Shown: one piece after another, positions 1-11,073 of the stretch
Numbering within the stretch: position 1 is the first letter of the stretch
How the letters are laid out: every line of letters starts with the position of its first letter
Origin: Pleurostoma richardsiae
Taxonomy: Eukaryota; Ascomycota; Sordariomycetes; Calosphaeriales; Pleurostomataceae
Reading direction: 5' to 3'
Length of the DNA: 64,000 nt
Assembly (NCBI GenBank): GCA_030052745.1
Contig: JANBVO010000038.1
Location: forward strand, 248,001 to 312,000
Notes under the pieces: model-generated
Told to the model about the DNA's origin: nothing
Database searches by the model: none
What the model saw: the letters and a program-made list of their open reading frames with translations, nothing else
Position numbers and translations under genes: made by a program

Positions 1-74
1 GAGAGCCCGCGCCGGCACGCTGGGGAGGCGGGGGTATATCCAGATGGCCGTATAATCGTTCATTGGGTGGGCAT

Positions 75-1445
75 TTAGTATGCCCAGACCTTAAGCTGCA
101 AGGATGTTAGCTATCTATAGATTCTAGGCTCTGTCTCCGGCAATGGGATCGACACTTACCAGAGAGTCCCATGAACCTGTGCACAAGCTTATGCCGTCGT
201 TACTGACACCCAGACAGCTGACACGATTCTCGTGACCCACGAGAGATCCGACCTTCTCGCCCCGAGTGATATCCCAAACCTAAGCCATATTAGTTACAGG
301 CACTTCTCCGTCATATGAAGACTAGTAAAAGGCACTCACCTTGCACTCGAAGTCATCGTAGCCTGCAAACAGGAGGCGACCCGAGACGGAGGTGGCGACA
401 GATGTGATACCGCAGAGGATGGATTCCGACTAGAGACATTAGTATGTCGATCAGATGGTTTGAAGAAGCATGCACTCACGCCGTAGACATTGAGTTCCCG
501 GTCAGCGCGGATATCGAAGAGCCGGCAGGTCGCATCGTCCGAGCCGGTGACAAAGGAGTGGCCATCAGGGAAGAACTGGATGGCGTTGATATCGGACTCA
601 TGGCCAGCAAAGGTCTGAACGGCCTTGCCAGCTCGGATGTCCCAGAGCTTGGCGAACGCGTCGCAAGCCCCGGAAATGAAGGTGTTCTGATTCGTCGGGT
701 TGAGGCTGATGCTCATGACGTCGCCGAGGTGGTCTGCGAACTCGATAACCTTGGTACCCGTCTCGATATCCCACTTCATGCACGTCATATCACCTGAAGA
801 GGTCAGAATGCTGCGGTCATTGATGAACCGACAGCACGACAGATATCCAGCATGACCAGACAGCTCCCGAGCAACCCGAGTCGGCCCATCCCTATTCTGG
901 TTCAGGTTGTATATGGAGCAGATGTTGTCGAGGCCACCGCAGGCGACATAGTTCCCGCTCGGAGCATAGGCACATGTCATGACCCACGACGATCGTAGGG
1001 GAATTGCGTGGACCTTGTTGGTAGTGTACGCATCCCAAATGATCAGCTTTCCATCCTGGGAGGCAGAGACCAAATGCCGGCGGTCGGTTGACCAATGCAT
1101 GGCATAGATCTTTGCTAGATGTCCCTTCAGCGTCCTCTTTGCCTTCATCATCTGATTCTTCGGGATCGGCTCGTGTGCTTGCTGCGCAACGGCGCGGACT
1201 AGACAGAAACGGACAGGTCAGCATTGCCGAACGAGCAACGAGATAAGTCACCACTCGCAGCCGGCGGTTGGACAGCGATGCGATGCAAATTCTATGAGGG
1301 AGAGGAAAGACTCACGTGTGGTGTCGGCGAGCTCATCCTTCTTCCTCTTGATTCTGTCCTTGAGGGTCTCAGCCTCGCGACGCGCCTGCTGGATCCGCGC
1401 CTGCATTGCCTCGGGCGACACGTCGTTGGACCTCTGTGACTCCAT
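75..1445 (-). CDS. sfaD: Heterotrimeric G-protein beta subunit (SfaD/GPB1 type)
   Basis: This is the beta subunit of a heterotrimeric G protein. It partners with gamma at the plasma membrane and relays growth, sporulation and nutrient signals. The model has five exons (1445-1316, 1198-480, 429-340, 279-160, 95-75) encoding 359 aa, the usual fungal length. Seen: an N-terminal coiled coil (about residues 10-40, including [17 protein letters not shown]), followed by seven WD40 repeats with signatures such as [43 protein letters not shown] and the C-terminal LKVWAY. All introns have GT donors and TAG/CAG acceptors. The last exon is only seven codons including the stop. The start is the first ATG in frame, and it gives the expected [12 protein letters not shown]-type beginning. 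The gene is divergent from the ADAL gene across 2.96 kb. The identification is close to certain; the exact symbol follows Aspergillus usage. Confidence 0.96.
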
Positions 1446-4401
1446 GTTGACCGACGGGTGAGGAGGCGATGGCGGCGGATGGAAGTGGTGGGTGGTTGAG
1501 GGTAGGCGCCGTCAACGATGGAGGCTGAGGGAGGAATGGAGATGGACTGAGCTTTGCTCTGGCCGGGACGGGTCGATGGGGAGGAGGGAACTTAGGAAGG
1601 AGGCGGCGCTGGGCCGGGTGTTGTGGGAGAAAATGCAAGCTGCCAGGGGGGGTTAATTGCGCGGACCACTAAAACGGCTAGATAGGCAGGGCCTCCAAGC
1701 TAAGGTAGGTTCGCAGGTCGGACGAGAAAGATTACTTCTGTATCGATGGGTCGGAAAGTGGAGAGCAGAGGTGCGCGCGAGGTCTCAATTAGAAAGCAGC
1801 TGCGGCTGCTAGAGAGGCCTTGGTCCCTTTCCCGCCCCTGTTAGTGGTTGTCTAGTGCAGACTGCCTGGTCTGTTCGCTGTGGCTCCTCTCCGTTTTCTG
1901 TCTGCCTCTCCGGCTTGGTCGTGGGATGGAGGTGACGCCAGGCCTGACAGTCGGCTGAGCGAAGACGGATGGGCGAATGCCTTGCGGAGCGGCTGAACGA
2001 CCGTAGAGGGGACAATGGGTTTCAGAAAGGAGATCTTTGCTGAGAGCGGGCAGGAGAAAAAAAGATTGGGATTGTCCGGCGAAAGTCTCGACATTCGACA
2101 ACCTCCTGGAAGGGGAAGAATATTAACCTGCCCACGAAGGGAATGGTGCAATTATCATGATGGGGAAGGGCTGGGGGGGTGAGTGGGAAGGGGACGGGAC
2201 CGACCCGGGACCATTTTTACGCAGAGGCCACCTCCCATTTGATTCGAGGATCCGCAGCATCAAGAGGAATCCCCTATTGGGTATCTTATTCGTAGAATCT
2301 GCATCATTTACATCCTGCGCCCTCATTAGAGGTACTTAAAAGGTACTCCAGTATCGCAGACCACTGTTAGTGTAATACTCCACTCCGTGCTTTGCCCTCC
2401 CGTCACCATTCACCACCGCCTGCACAATGACCGGAGACGGGAACGCAGCACCTCGAAAGGAGGTATTCTGTACAGGGGACCCTACCAGAAGAACTTTCTC
2501 ACTGCTCCCGATTAATCGGGCAATATACAGCGTAGATTTCAGCTTATAAGCGGACTTTATTATAGAGCCTTTTCCCTAATAGATTTTAAAGACTTACGTG
2601 CTGTAGGCTATCTGTACAGTAGGTCGTCTAGTTCAACCTCCCTGAAGTGATAGTGGGAAATGCTGTATGGTGAACTGTGTTTACTACTACGCCGTTTGGT
2701 CTAACTCTCGGAAGCGGTGAGACGGTTCTTTTGGTAGGGTCCTCCGTACACGTCCGGCATCCCGTCTCCCTCAAGATTCCAAGTTCAGGAACAGGCCGGA
2801 TATATAAGTACTTGACTCTAACCACCCGTGCCTTACCAAGGTGACAGTCGATTGATTTATTGTGCATGACACGGCATGCGGAGTGTCCTGCAGCACCCAC
2901 GCACCCCAAGCTGCAGAGAGACGCCGTCGGCGATGGTTTCGCCGAGGACATCCTCGGGATTCACTTTTGGCTTTCTTCTACGAGACACTGGAGGGCGCGG
3001 CGCGGCATAGTCGAAACATTGTCTGGCAAAGCAGTTCCAGGCTACCTGTCTCGTCCCTTTTGTCCCTCCGTCTCGCCGACCCTCTTTTGGGGTAGATGAA
3101 GCGGTCGCGATCAAGTGACCGGCAGCACAAGCTGCGCCCAGTATGCTCCGACTTTTTGCTGTTATCTGGCATTTGGACGGCAGACGCCGCTCTCTAGCCC
3201 GTGCAATTCCTTTCTCTATGATGGGAATTGGGTCCGCGGCGAAAGACCCTCTTGTCCCCTTGCCTCGCTTTCCGAGACAATCCGGCTGCAGACTTAATAA
3301 GCATTACAGAGAAACACCATACACTCAAAGATTGACTCGAAATCAGTCATTCCTGAACAACAAATGGCTCACAGGGTTCGTCTCCCCGTCGGCACCTTGC
3401 CTAGCAAAAGCTAGGGGCCGGATCGGATGACTTGGGAATGCTGTGGATGCAACGGGCGACCGAACCGATCCCCTCTCGGATTAGGATGCCTGTCCCGGGA
3501 ACCGTTGGCCGACCCCTGAAGGAGCTAACCCATGAAAGGCACTTCCACCTGGGCCCTACGAGGGTACGGGCCACTCCGTCAGTTCGCTGAAGAAGTATGA
3601 AGTAATAGCTCTGCCCGTCGAGCTCTTCGAGGTGTTTCGCGTCGGCTGGAAGGACATTGCCGCAAGTCTTTATCCGTAGGTTCGTTAGCAGTGCGGGCTT
3701 CTTAGAGCTGGGTCTGCAGAAACAGCTCGGGACAGAGAAAGCGACGCTTGGTAACAGATGGATGAGCTGTCAATGTTTGTCAATTATTGACAACGTCAAG
3801 GAGACATGCTCGCATTAGCTTCTGCGTCCGTGCTTTTAGACCACCTTTCTCGAAGGAAAAGTCGATGGACGTCGGCCGATATTTGATCTGATATATCAAC
3901 ACTCCCATTCGGTAAAGACGCCATTCATTCTCGGGCGATGTTACTAGCAACGGAGTATCGGATAATTAACGACAATACCCTTCCCGGTGTATGGCTTGAG
4001 CTTCTGCCACTCTCCTTATTGATTCCGCCTCTCTCTGGTGGCTGCCCATCTCTTCCTCCCAATGCTCAAAACCACCGGCGCTTCAAAGGCGATTTGATAG
4101 TGTTGCCTTTCGAAGGCGGACAGGATTCTTGGAGCCGCCGATTAGACACAAGCGGCGGTGTCCGAAGGAGCCTCGAGCTAACAGTAGTAAGTAGCTAGAT
4201 AGCTTCAGGGTCCACACAATCGAGACCGCGCAATGAAGGCCATCTGTCGCGCCATGAAGATTCGTCGTACTAGGCATTAGATACCGTAGTTTACGGCTGC
4301 TGCTTCCCGAGTAGACCGCACAAATATATGCAAGCCACAGCCTCGTTAACAATACGCATTACGCCCTCTATGCGCGCAGCCTTATGACCATAAAGGCAAT
4401 C
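1446..4401. other. Long divergent intergenic region, no gene seen
   Basis: This stretch separates the G-beta and ADAL genes, which point away from each other, so it holds both promoters and 5' leaders. Short ORFs here (up to about 107 codons) overlap one another on both strands and show no domain. An AT-rich patch lies around 2510-2590. The stretch at 3380-3700 is GC-rich with small self-complementary pieces such as ctag/ctag at about 3401-3415. I could not match it to any RNA family or transposon. Confidence 0.5.
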
Positions 4402-5817
4402 ATGAGCGAGGAGGACCTGGACTTCAAGGCGCTGCCCAAGATTGAGGTAATAAGAAGCTGTCGGCGAGCGCCGATGATGCGCCGGACCGCAGACTCGAGT
4501 CCGTGGTTGATGCGCTCTTCCCCCCCAGATATTGCGCGAGGCTGACAGTCTCTCACCAGCTCCATGCTCATCTGAGCGGTAGCATCAGCCGGCAATGTCT
4601 CCACGATGTATGGGCGGCGAAGAAGGCCGCGGGGCAGGAGGTCACGCTGGAGGACCCGCTGGTGGTGATGCCGGTCGGGAAGCACGATTATGATCTCAAG
4701 ACGTGAGTACTATATCCTCCCCACCTGATCAATGTCCATTTCATCTGTGTCCACGCACCATGGGGGCGCGGAGGGACAACGTTGCAAGCCCCCCTGAGTC
4801 TGGCATTCCGCCACCACCCCCGCCGCCGCCGCCCCTTTCACACACCCCCTTACTCACCTGCCGAGCAGCTTCTTCCCCCTCTTCTCCTCTTACATCTACC
4901 ACCTCGTCAACGACGAGAGCTCCCTGCGCGCCACCACCCGCGCCGTGCTGGCCGACTTCGCCGCCGACGGCGTCGCCTACCTCGAGCTGCGCACCACCCC
5001 GCGCGCCCTGCCCCTATCCCAGCCGCCCCTCTCCAAGGCGGACTACGTCCAGACCATCCTGGACACCATCCGGGCCTTCGAGGAGGAGCAGGGGGAGGAG
5101 GATGCGGCTGCCGGCCGCCACGGCCTGCGCACCAAGCTCATCCTCTCCGTCGACCGGCGCAACACCCTCGCCCAGGCGCGCGAGGTCGTCGCCCTGGCGC
5201 GGGCCTTCGCGGGCCGGGGCGTCGTCGGCGTCGACCTCTGCGGGGACCCCGCGCAGGGCGGCGTCCAGGCGCTGGCGCCGGCCTTCGCCGAGGCGCGCGA
5301 CACCCCGGGGCTGGGCCTCACGCTGCACTTCGCCGAGGCGGAGGCGAGCGGCACGGACGCGGAGCTGGCGGCGCTGCTCTCCTGGGGGCCGGACCGCATC
5401 GGGCACGTCATCCACGTGGGCGAGGCGGCGCGCCGGGGCATCGTGGCCCGCGGCGGGATGGGGCTGGAGCTGTGCCTGAGCTGCAACGTCCACGCGGGGA
5501 TGATCACGGGCGGGTTTGAGGCGCACCACTTTGGGGATTGGTGGAGGGTGGAGGAGTGCGTAGTCGTGCTGTGTGTAAGTCGTTCCCTGTCTGGCGGATG
5601 ATGGAAAGGGGAGGCGAGACGAAGGGGTTACTGACACTGGCAGACCGATGATGTGGGCGTCTTCGGCAGCCCGCTGTCGAACGAGTACCGTCTTGTGGCC
5701 CAGCACTTCAAGCTCACGAGGAAGGAGATATGCACATTGGCCAGGAAGGGCATCGAGGTTATCTTCGGAGGGGACGAGGAGAAGGAGAGGTTGCGGAAGA
5801 TTATGTGGAGGGAGTGA
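4402..5817 (+). CDS. Adenosine-deaminase-like protein (N6-methyl-AMP deaminase, ADAL/MAPDA)
   Basis: This belongs to the metal-dependent deaminase superfamily (TIM barrel), ADAL branch. Known members remove the N6 substituent of N6-methyl-AMP to give IMP, a nucleotide clean-up step in the cytosol. The model has four exons (4402-4446, 4560-4702, 4869-5574, 5644-5817) encoding 355 aa. Seen: the N-terminal metal ligands in IELHAHLSGSIS (H17, H19), where ADAL proteins carry HAHL(N/S)GS; the HFAEAE active-site segment; GPDRIGHVIHVGE; LELCLSCN; and C-TDDVGVFGSPLSNEY, whose Asp pair binds metal and activates water. Part of exon 3 (4870-5480) is strikingly GC-rich, which creates long false ORFs on both strands. 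The canonical fungal adenine deaminase Aah1 is less likely given the SGSIS motif. Convergent with the ADF-H gene. Confidence 0.9.
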
Positions 5818-6768
5818 AGAGGTTCGTTTTTGTGATCCAGAACTTGTTGACATTAGAGTATACAACATTTGCATCGGGATAGAGAAAACACTTGGAACTG
5901 CTGTCAGGCAGATTTCCAGCGCCTGCGAACTTTTGAGGGCCAACAGGAACTACTGCAAAATCTCGTGGCTTCAGAATGTCATAGAATTATATTCCTTCGC
6001 GATACTTCACACGCTATGCAGACAGACTGACCGGCCCATTCTAGAGCCTCCCCCTCCACGCCTCTCACATCGGGTTGTATAGGCAAGTATGTACAGCTCG
6101 AAGCAACATGTCTCCTCATACATACAACGAGACATCTCATCGTCTTCCCCTTCGCCAGTGCGAGCGTGGGCCAGCTTCAGTCACCCCACGCACTCGTTCA
6201 TCCCCGGCGCTCTCCTTTTCCACTCTCGGGCGAGATCTCTTCTCTCGCGCCCTTTTGCCATCTCATCTTCGTTGAAGGCGAAGGAAAAGAAAAGGGCGGG
6301 CAGCAAAACAAAATAAAGACAATAGCTAGAAGCAGGATTCCCCTCACAATAGTGGTATCATTTCCCAGATTTCGCGATGGTCTCTGCCGTGGAGCATCGA
6401 AACCAAGGCCATTTTCTCTTTCCAGGCAGAATTGAATCGACATTCAAAAAACAAAGATGGTTGAAGTAGGGGGCAGAGAACAGCGAAGCCCTTGTGGGCT
6501 CGTAAAATCGTCCTATTTGCGCGATATGATCGGTCGGATATCCCCTAAATATGGGGTGCCAACCATGTTGATGGCGGCCTGAAATGTTTAAAAGGAGGTA
6601 GTGGAGGTCGTCAGACTGCGTCAAGCTCGCTGAGAATGCTGGTATGCAAGACAAAGAAGAACCGTCGTGGTGAGGTTATGCAAGATATGGAAGAAAGGGG
6701 GGAGCAGAACAGTTAACCAAGAGGCCAAGAGACTGCTGATGAACGCCGTCACTACCAGAGGTGAGCCC
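5818..6768. other. Convergent intergenic region (3' UTRs)
   Basis: Two genes end toward each other here, so the stretch should hold their 3' untranslated regions. ORFs are short and lack domains. Nothing else is recognisable. Confidence 0.5.
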
Positions 6769-9700
6769 TCAGAACCCAAACGAAGTATGGCCCTGGTGAG
6801 CATCTTGGAGGACTACGTTATTGTCAGCATTGAGGGTACAATGGTTCACGCCTAGACATAGACTTACTGTGTAGGACATTCAACTGGCCAGCCCGGTCCT
6901 CACAAGCGATCTGCAATCCGGAGCCCTCCACGAAATCCAGGCACACGCTGTTGGGCAGCTCCTGGACCTCCATCTCGGGTGTGTACGGTTGCCTGAAATC
7001 GCTGAGGTGATATCTCTTGATGACGCCCGCCTGTTTGTCTCTGCCCGCAGCAGCGATGGTGGCCGCGGTCGTGGTGGCGGTCACGCCCTGGACGGCGCTG
7101 AGGATGAGGAAGCCCTGGCTGTCCAGGCACATAGTTCGGCGCTTCCAGAGCAGGTTGTCCGGGAACTGGACGTTAACGTCGCCCATGTAGGCGACGATAG
7201 TGGGTGCGTTGAGCACCGTGCTACCGCGGGACGGCGGAATCGGCACGTTGCTGGCCGCGATCTCGGCGGCGTCTTCCTCGGCCACCGTGGGCGAGATGGC
7301 GGGCGCACCATTCTTGCGGCTCGAGCTGAGAGAGCTCGAAAGCCTGCGCATGAAGCGGCTGGCGCGGCTCTTACTATCCTTAATGGAGCCGCTGCTGCCG
7401 GGCTTCTTTTCGTCGCCGGAGCCACTCGATTCAGTCATCATGGACGGCGACAGGACGCTGCCAGGAGTCACTGGGGTGGTTACATCCCGGCTGATGGATG
7501 AGCGTCGACTGCTGATGCTGAGGCGGCCAGTGAAAGCGCCGTTCTGGTGGACAGATGGTGGTCGCGAAGGTGACTTTGCCGACGTCGGGGGAACGGGCGA
7601 AGTGAGGTGGAGGTTGTCAGTAGAGGGTGACCGACCTATGAGGGAGTTGCGGCGGTCCTTGATAAAGTCTCTGACAATCGTCAACGATGATCGTCGACGT
7701 GGCCGGCTTATGTCGTCCTTGTCAAGCTCCGACCGATCCTCTGACTGAGATCGGCGCTTGTCTTTGGAGAGTCGTCGTTCCTGGATGGACTTTCTTCGCT
7801 CCTGAGGCTCTACCACTGCAGCAACCTCAGTGGGCAGAGCGGGGGCAGGCCCTGGGTTCGTCGCAGGCGTGCCTTTCTGGTGATCCACGATCAAGGGGGA
7901 TTGCCTCAGTTCCAATGGAGTGTACTCAGCCGGCTCCGTTCGTACGTCGGGCATCTTTGGGAACGGCTGGTTAGGGTCCCGCACGATGCGTGCTGTGACC
8001 TGGATGGACTCAGGTCTACCTCGAGGCATGTTGCCACCCTCAAACATGGACAGGCGGCTGGCTACGGACGCTGACCTGTCCCTAGAAGGGCCGAGCGTCT
8101 CTTCAGGAGAGCCCTCGCGGGTGCGTGTATCCCGTGTCCTCGGCGGCGATGGCGTGAGGCCTCGTGTGAGAGAATTAGCTCGATCAGCTACTGACGGGGA
8201 CCGACTGGGTTCCTTTATGCTGGACTTCCGAACAGAAAAGAATGTGGAAGAGGGGCGCTCTCTTGGCTGGCCCTCCCCTCCGCCATTGCTGCTGCTAAGC
8301 ATCTCAAGAGCCTTGATTCTTTGGGAAATACTGGAACCAATCTTATTGGTCTTCGGCGCCAAGTTATTCGCCGACTGCTGCTGTGTGATCTTGTGCAAGA
8401 AGGCGGCTCCGGACGAAACAGCTCGGGCAGAGCTTGTTGATACATCTCCGGGGGCGAGTAAAGGACCACGGACAGGGTTCGACACCGTCCGAACGATACG
8501 GGGAGTGACAGATCCATTGGGGGACTTCCCTTTAGGTGGGCTAGAAGCCGGGAAGTCAGGGCTGATAGGGGTCATGGTCACGGTGACGGGCTTCGCTTCC
8601 TCAACGGTCGCCGATTGCAGCTCATCCATGAGATCTTCGTCGTCGGAGAGGCTGTCCTCTTTGTCAGGGAGGGCGATATCCGTCTTGATCGGTTCGATGA
8701 GCGCCCTTCGCTTGGATCGCTTGGACTCTGCTGATGTGCTTTCGGTATCAGTGACGACGTTAATTGCTGGCTTGTCCGCCTCTTGGTTCTCTTCTGTCGG
8801 GGTGACGATCGATGGAATAGCTTGGCTGGTCGTGCTCTTCAAGTCCTGTGTCGAAAACTTGGAAACTAGTGGCCGAGAGGCAGAAGAATCTCGGCTCGCA
8901 TTCTCTTCGTGAGCTGTGCCCGGCTCGGTTTGCGCAGGCTCTCCCTTGGCCTCTCCTGCAACCTCCATCCCTTGGGTCTCAGATTCGACCGCGTGAACAA
9001 CCCCGGACGTTCCCAGATGGCTAGTGGAGAATCTCGAAATCGGCAAAGGCGAGCTTGACTGAGGTGCACTGTCTTGCACCTTGAGAGGCTCCTCCTCTTC
9101 AGGGGCTTCACTTTCGCTGCCCAGGAGATCAGCTTCCTGCACCTGAGCATGCTCCATTTCCGAATCTGCAGCTGGAGAATCTATTGCTGCTGTGCTCTCT
9201 TGTTCTTCTCGGTGTGCCTCAGCATGCTCTTCAGCATCCGCCTCGGCCTCATCCTCAGGGAGAGATTTCCCTTCATGAGCCTGTACTGTCTCGTCCGTTG
9301 ACTCAGAGAATGACGAGGCCTTCGTTGACTCTCCAATCTCGGACGACGCGGCGATCGGCGATGCGGGATGAGAGTCGTCCTGTGTGTCCACCGAAATCCG
9401 ATCTTGCTGAATGGACGAGGCAACATCGATCCCGGAATCAGCCTTCGAAATTGACAATCTATTCTCGCCAAAATCTGCGCTGGCGTGTTCGGAGACATGC
9501 GGCAGCTCGGGCTCCTCTGTTTCTTCCGCTATGCTGGGCGAAGCCAGCGGCACGTCAAGTGGCGGAGAGGGCGCACCGGGCTGAAGAGCCATGGCCTTTT
9601 TCTTCTCTCGTAGCTGCATTGCCTTCATCAACCGAGCCTTCTCCCTCGTCATAGTGTTATGCTTTGCAGGAGCAGCGATGGATGTCATGGTGGACGTGAT

Positions 9701-11073
9701 AGAAGCACCAGAGCTAGTCGTGGGCCTTCCGCCACTGGTGTGCGGTCTTACAGGACCCATCTCCTGCTGAGGTTGCTCGGGGATCGGTATCGACGTCGCC
9801 AGAAACGTTATTTCAGAAGCCTCCTCCTTGATTGAACTTTCGGGAAGTTCGATTGCCTTGTCCTGAGATTGGCTCCTTTTCTTCGAAGACACCTTGAGAC
9901 CTGCCGGTATTGTCGAGACGGGGCGATAGCTGCCAGCGGATGTTCGCGGTCTGCCACTGCTGTCCAGCGACGGTCTTGGACCGAGCTTGACCTTCGGTCT
10001 GCTGTATGGGTATGAAGAATAGCTGTAGAGGTCAGGCCGCATAGTCTGCGATGACATGCGCCGGCCAGTGTCGTCGAAGGATTTGGCTGGGGAGGACGGC
10101 CGAGGTGCACCAACGAAAGAAGGCGGTTCGGCGGTGCCGGCAAATTGGGACGCCTCAGGAGCTGTAGCGAGATCTGAGTTCAAGGTGACGGCCGGTGCGG
10201 ATGTCGTAGAGTGAACAGGAACTGAGCCCGCGTCAGGACCATCTGCTGTCTCTGGCCGGCCGTCTTCCTCCTTCACAACAGACTGTCGCTTGGCCCTCTG
10301 CTCTTCCTCCTCCTCCTCCGCAATTTCCATCAACCTCCGCCGGCGCAGAGAGCTCGTGGACGACGACGTGGAACCGGATGCGGTATGCAGGGAGCACGCA
10401 GCCGAGAGCTTGGTATCCTTGAGCTCCTTCGCCGCGGCAATCGAGAAGGTCGTGTCGTACGGCGCGAATCGGTCACAGATAGAATTGAAGTGGACCGTCA
10501 CACGAGCTGAAGGTTGCAGATTGTCACGGCATTAGTCTTCAATGGCTTCGCCAGTGGCTTTCCGAATAACTTGAGACACAACAGGAAGAAAAAAAGCAGA
10601 AATATGGCGTTGGAATGACGGGGGCGCTGGCGGGTGAAACCAACCTTGGACCAGTCTCGAGCAGTCTTCGGGCAGAAACTTGATGATGACATTCCGCCGC
10701 CTGTACCGCAGGAATCCGTAGAGAGGCGACGTCTCGTCCTGCTGAGAGATGTTGTTGCGGATCTCGACGATGCCTCCGTTGCCGCGCCCCAACAGCTCTA
10801 CCTCATCGCGACTCGCATACTTGAGGAGGAACCTGTATATTCGCGAGGATGGTCAACTGAGCTGCAGCTTGCATTGGAAATGCAGAATCAATAAAACACA
10901 GAAAGCAGAAATACGAAGGTCGGCCGAAAATACATGCCGAGTTTGCAGCTCGGCCGCAACAGTCGAGGATGGAGAGCCACAGGGAGGGATCGCACGTACC
11001 ATCCTCCCGCTTCCGCAACAGCTGCCTCGTGCGCCTCTCTGATGTTGGCGCTGTCCAATCCATTCAGCGACAT
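6769..11073 (-). CDS. Large protein with N-terminal ADF-H (coactosin-like) domain and disordered tail
   Basis: Four exons (11073-11000, 10832-10645, 10506-6868, 6812-6769) give 1314 aa. The first ~150 residues resemble an ADF-homology/coactosin-like fold. It begins MSLNGLDSANIREAHEAAV, then has GGIVEIRNN, LYGFLRYRRRNVIIKFLPEDCSRLVQARV and TTFSIAAAKELKD. In related proteins this layout binds actin filaments. The rest is low complexity: a Glu run (EIAEEEEEEQ), many Ser/Pro and RRxS-type segments, and a conserved C-terminal block around residues 1180-1300 (NAPTIVAYMGDVNVQFPD, LWKRRTMCLD, QGFLIL, KRYHLSDF). The final exon is 14 codons plus stop and is needed to avoid reading into a donor site. 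The domain call rests on memory of coactosin sequences and should be tested by structure prediction. The Ser/Arg-rich tail suggests phosphoregulation, which is an inference. Confidence 0.8.

Noticed and set aside
3380-3700. Possible structured RNA in a GC-rich intergenic stretch
   Set aside because: Only short self-complementary pieces and no match to a known RNA; too weak to call.
4703-5519. Two long plus-strand frames rich in Pro, Arg and Ala
   Set aside because: They are other frames of the GC-rich ADAL exon and have simple composition with no domain.
5014-5943. 309-codon minus-strand open frame
   Set aside because: It is a shadow of the very GC-rich ADAL exon on the other strand; the plus strand has the deaminase motifs.
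7920-8912. 330-codon plus-strand frame
   Set aside because: Antisense to the low-complexity tail of the ADF-H gene; Ser/Leu-rich composition mirrors that tail.
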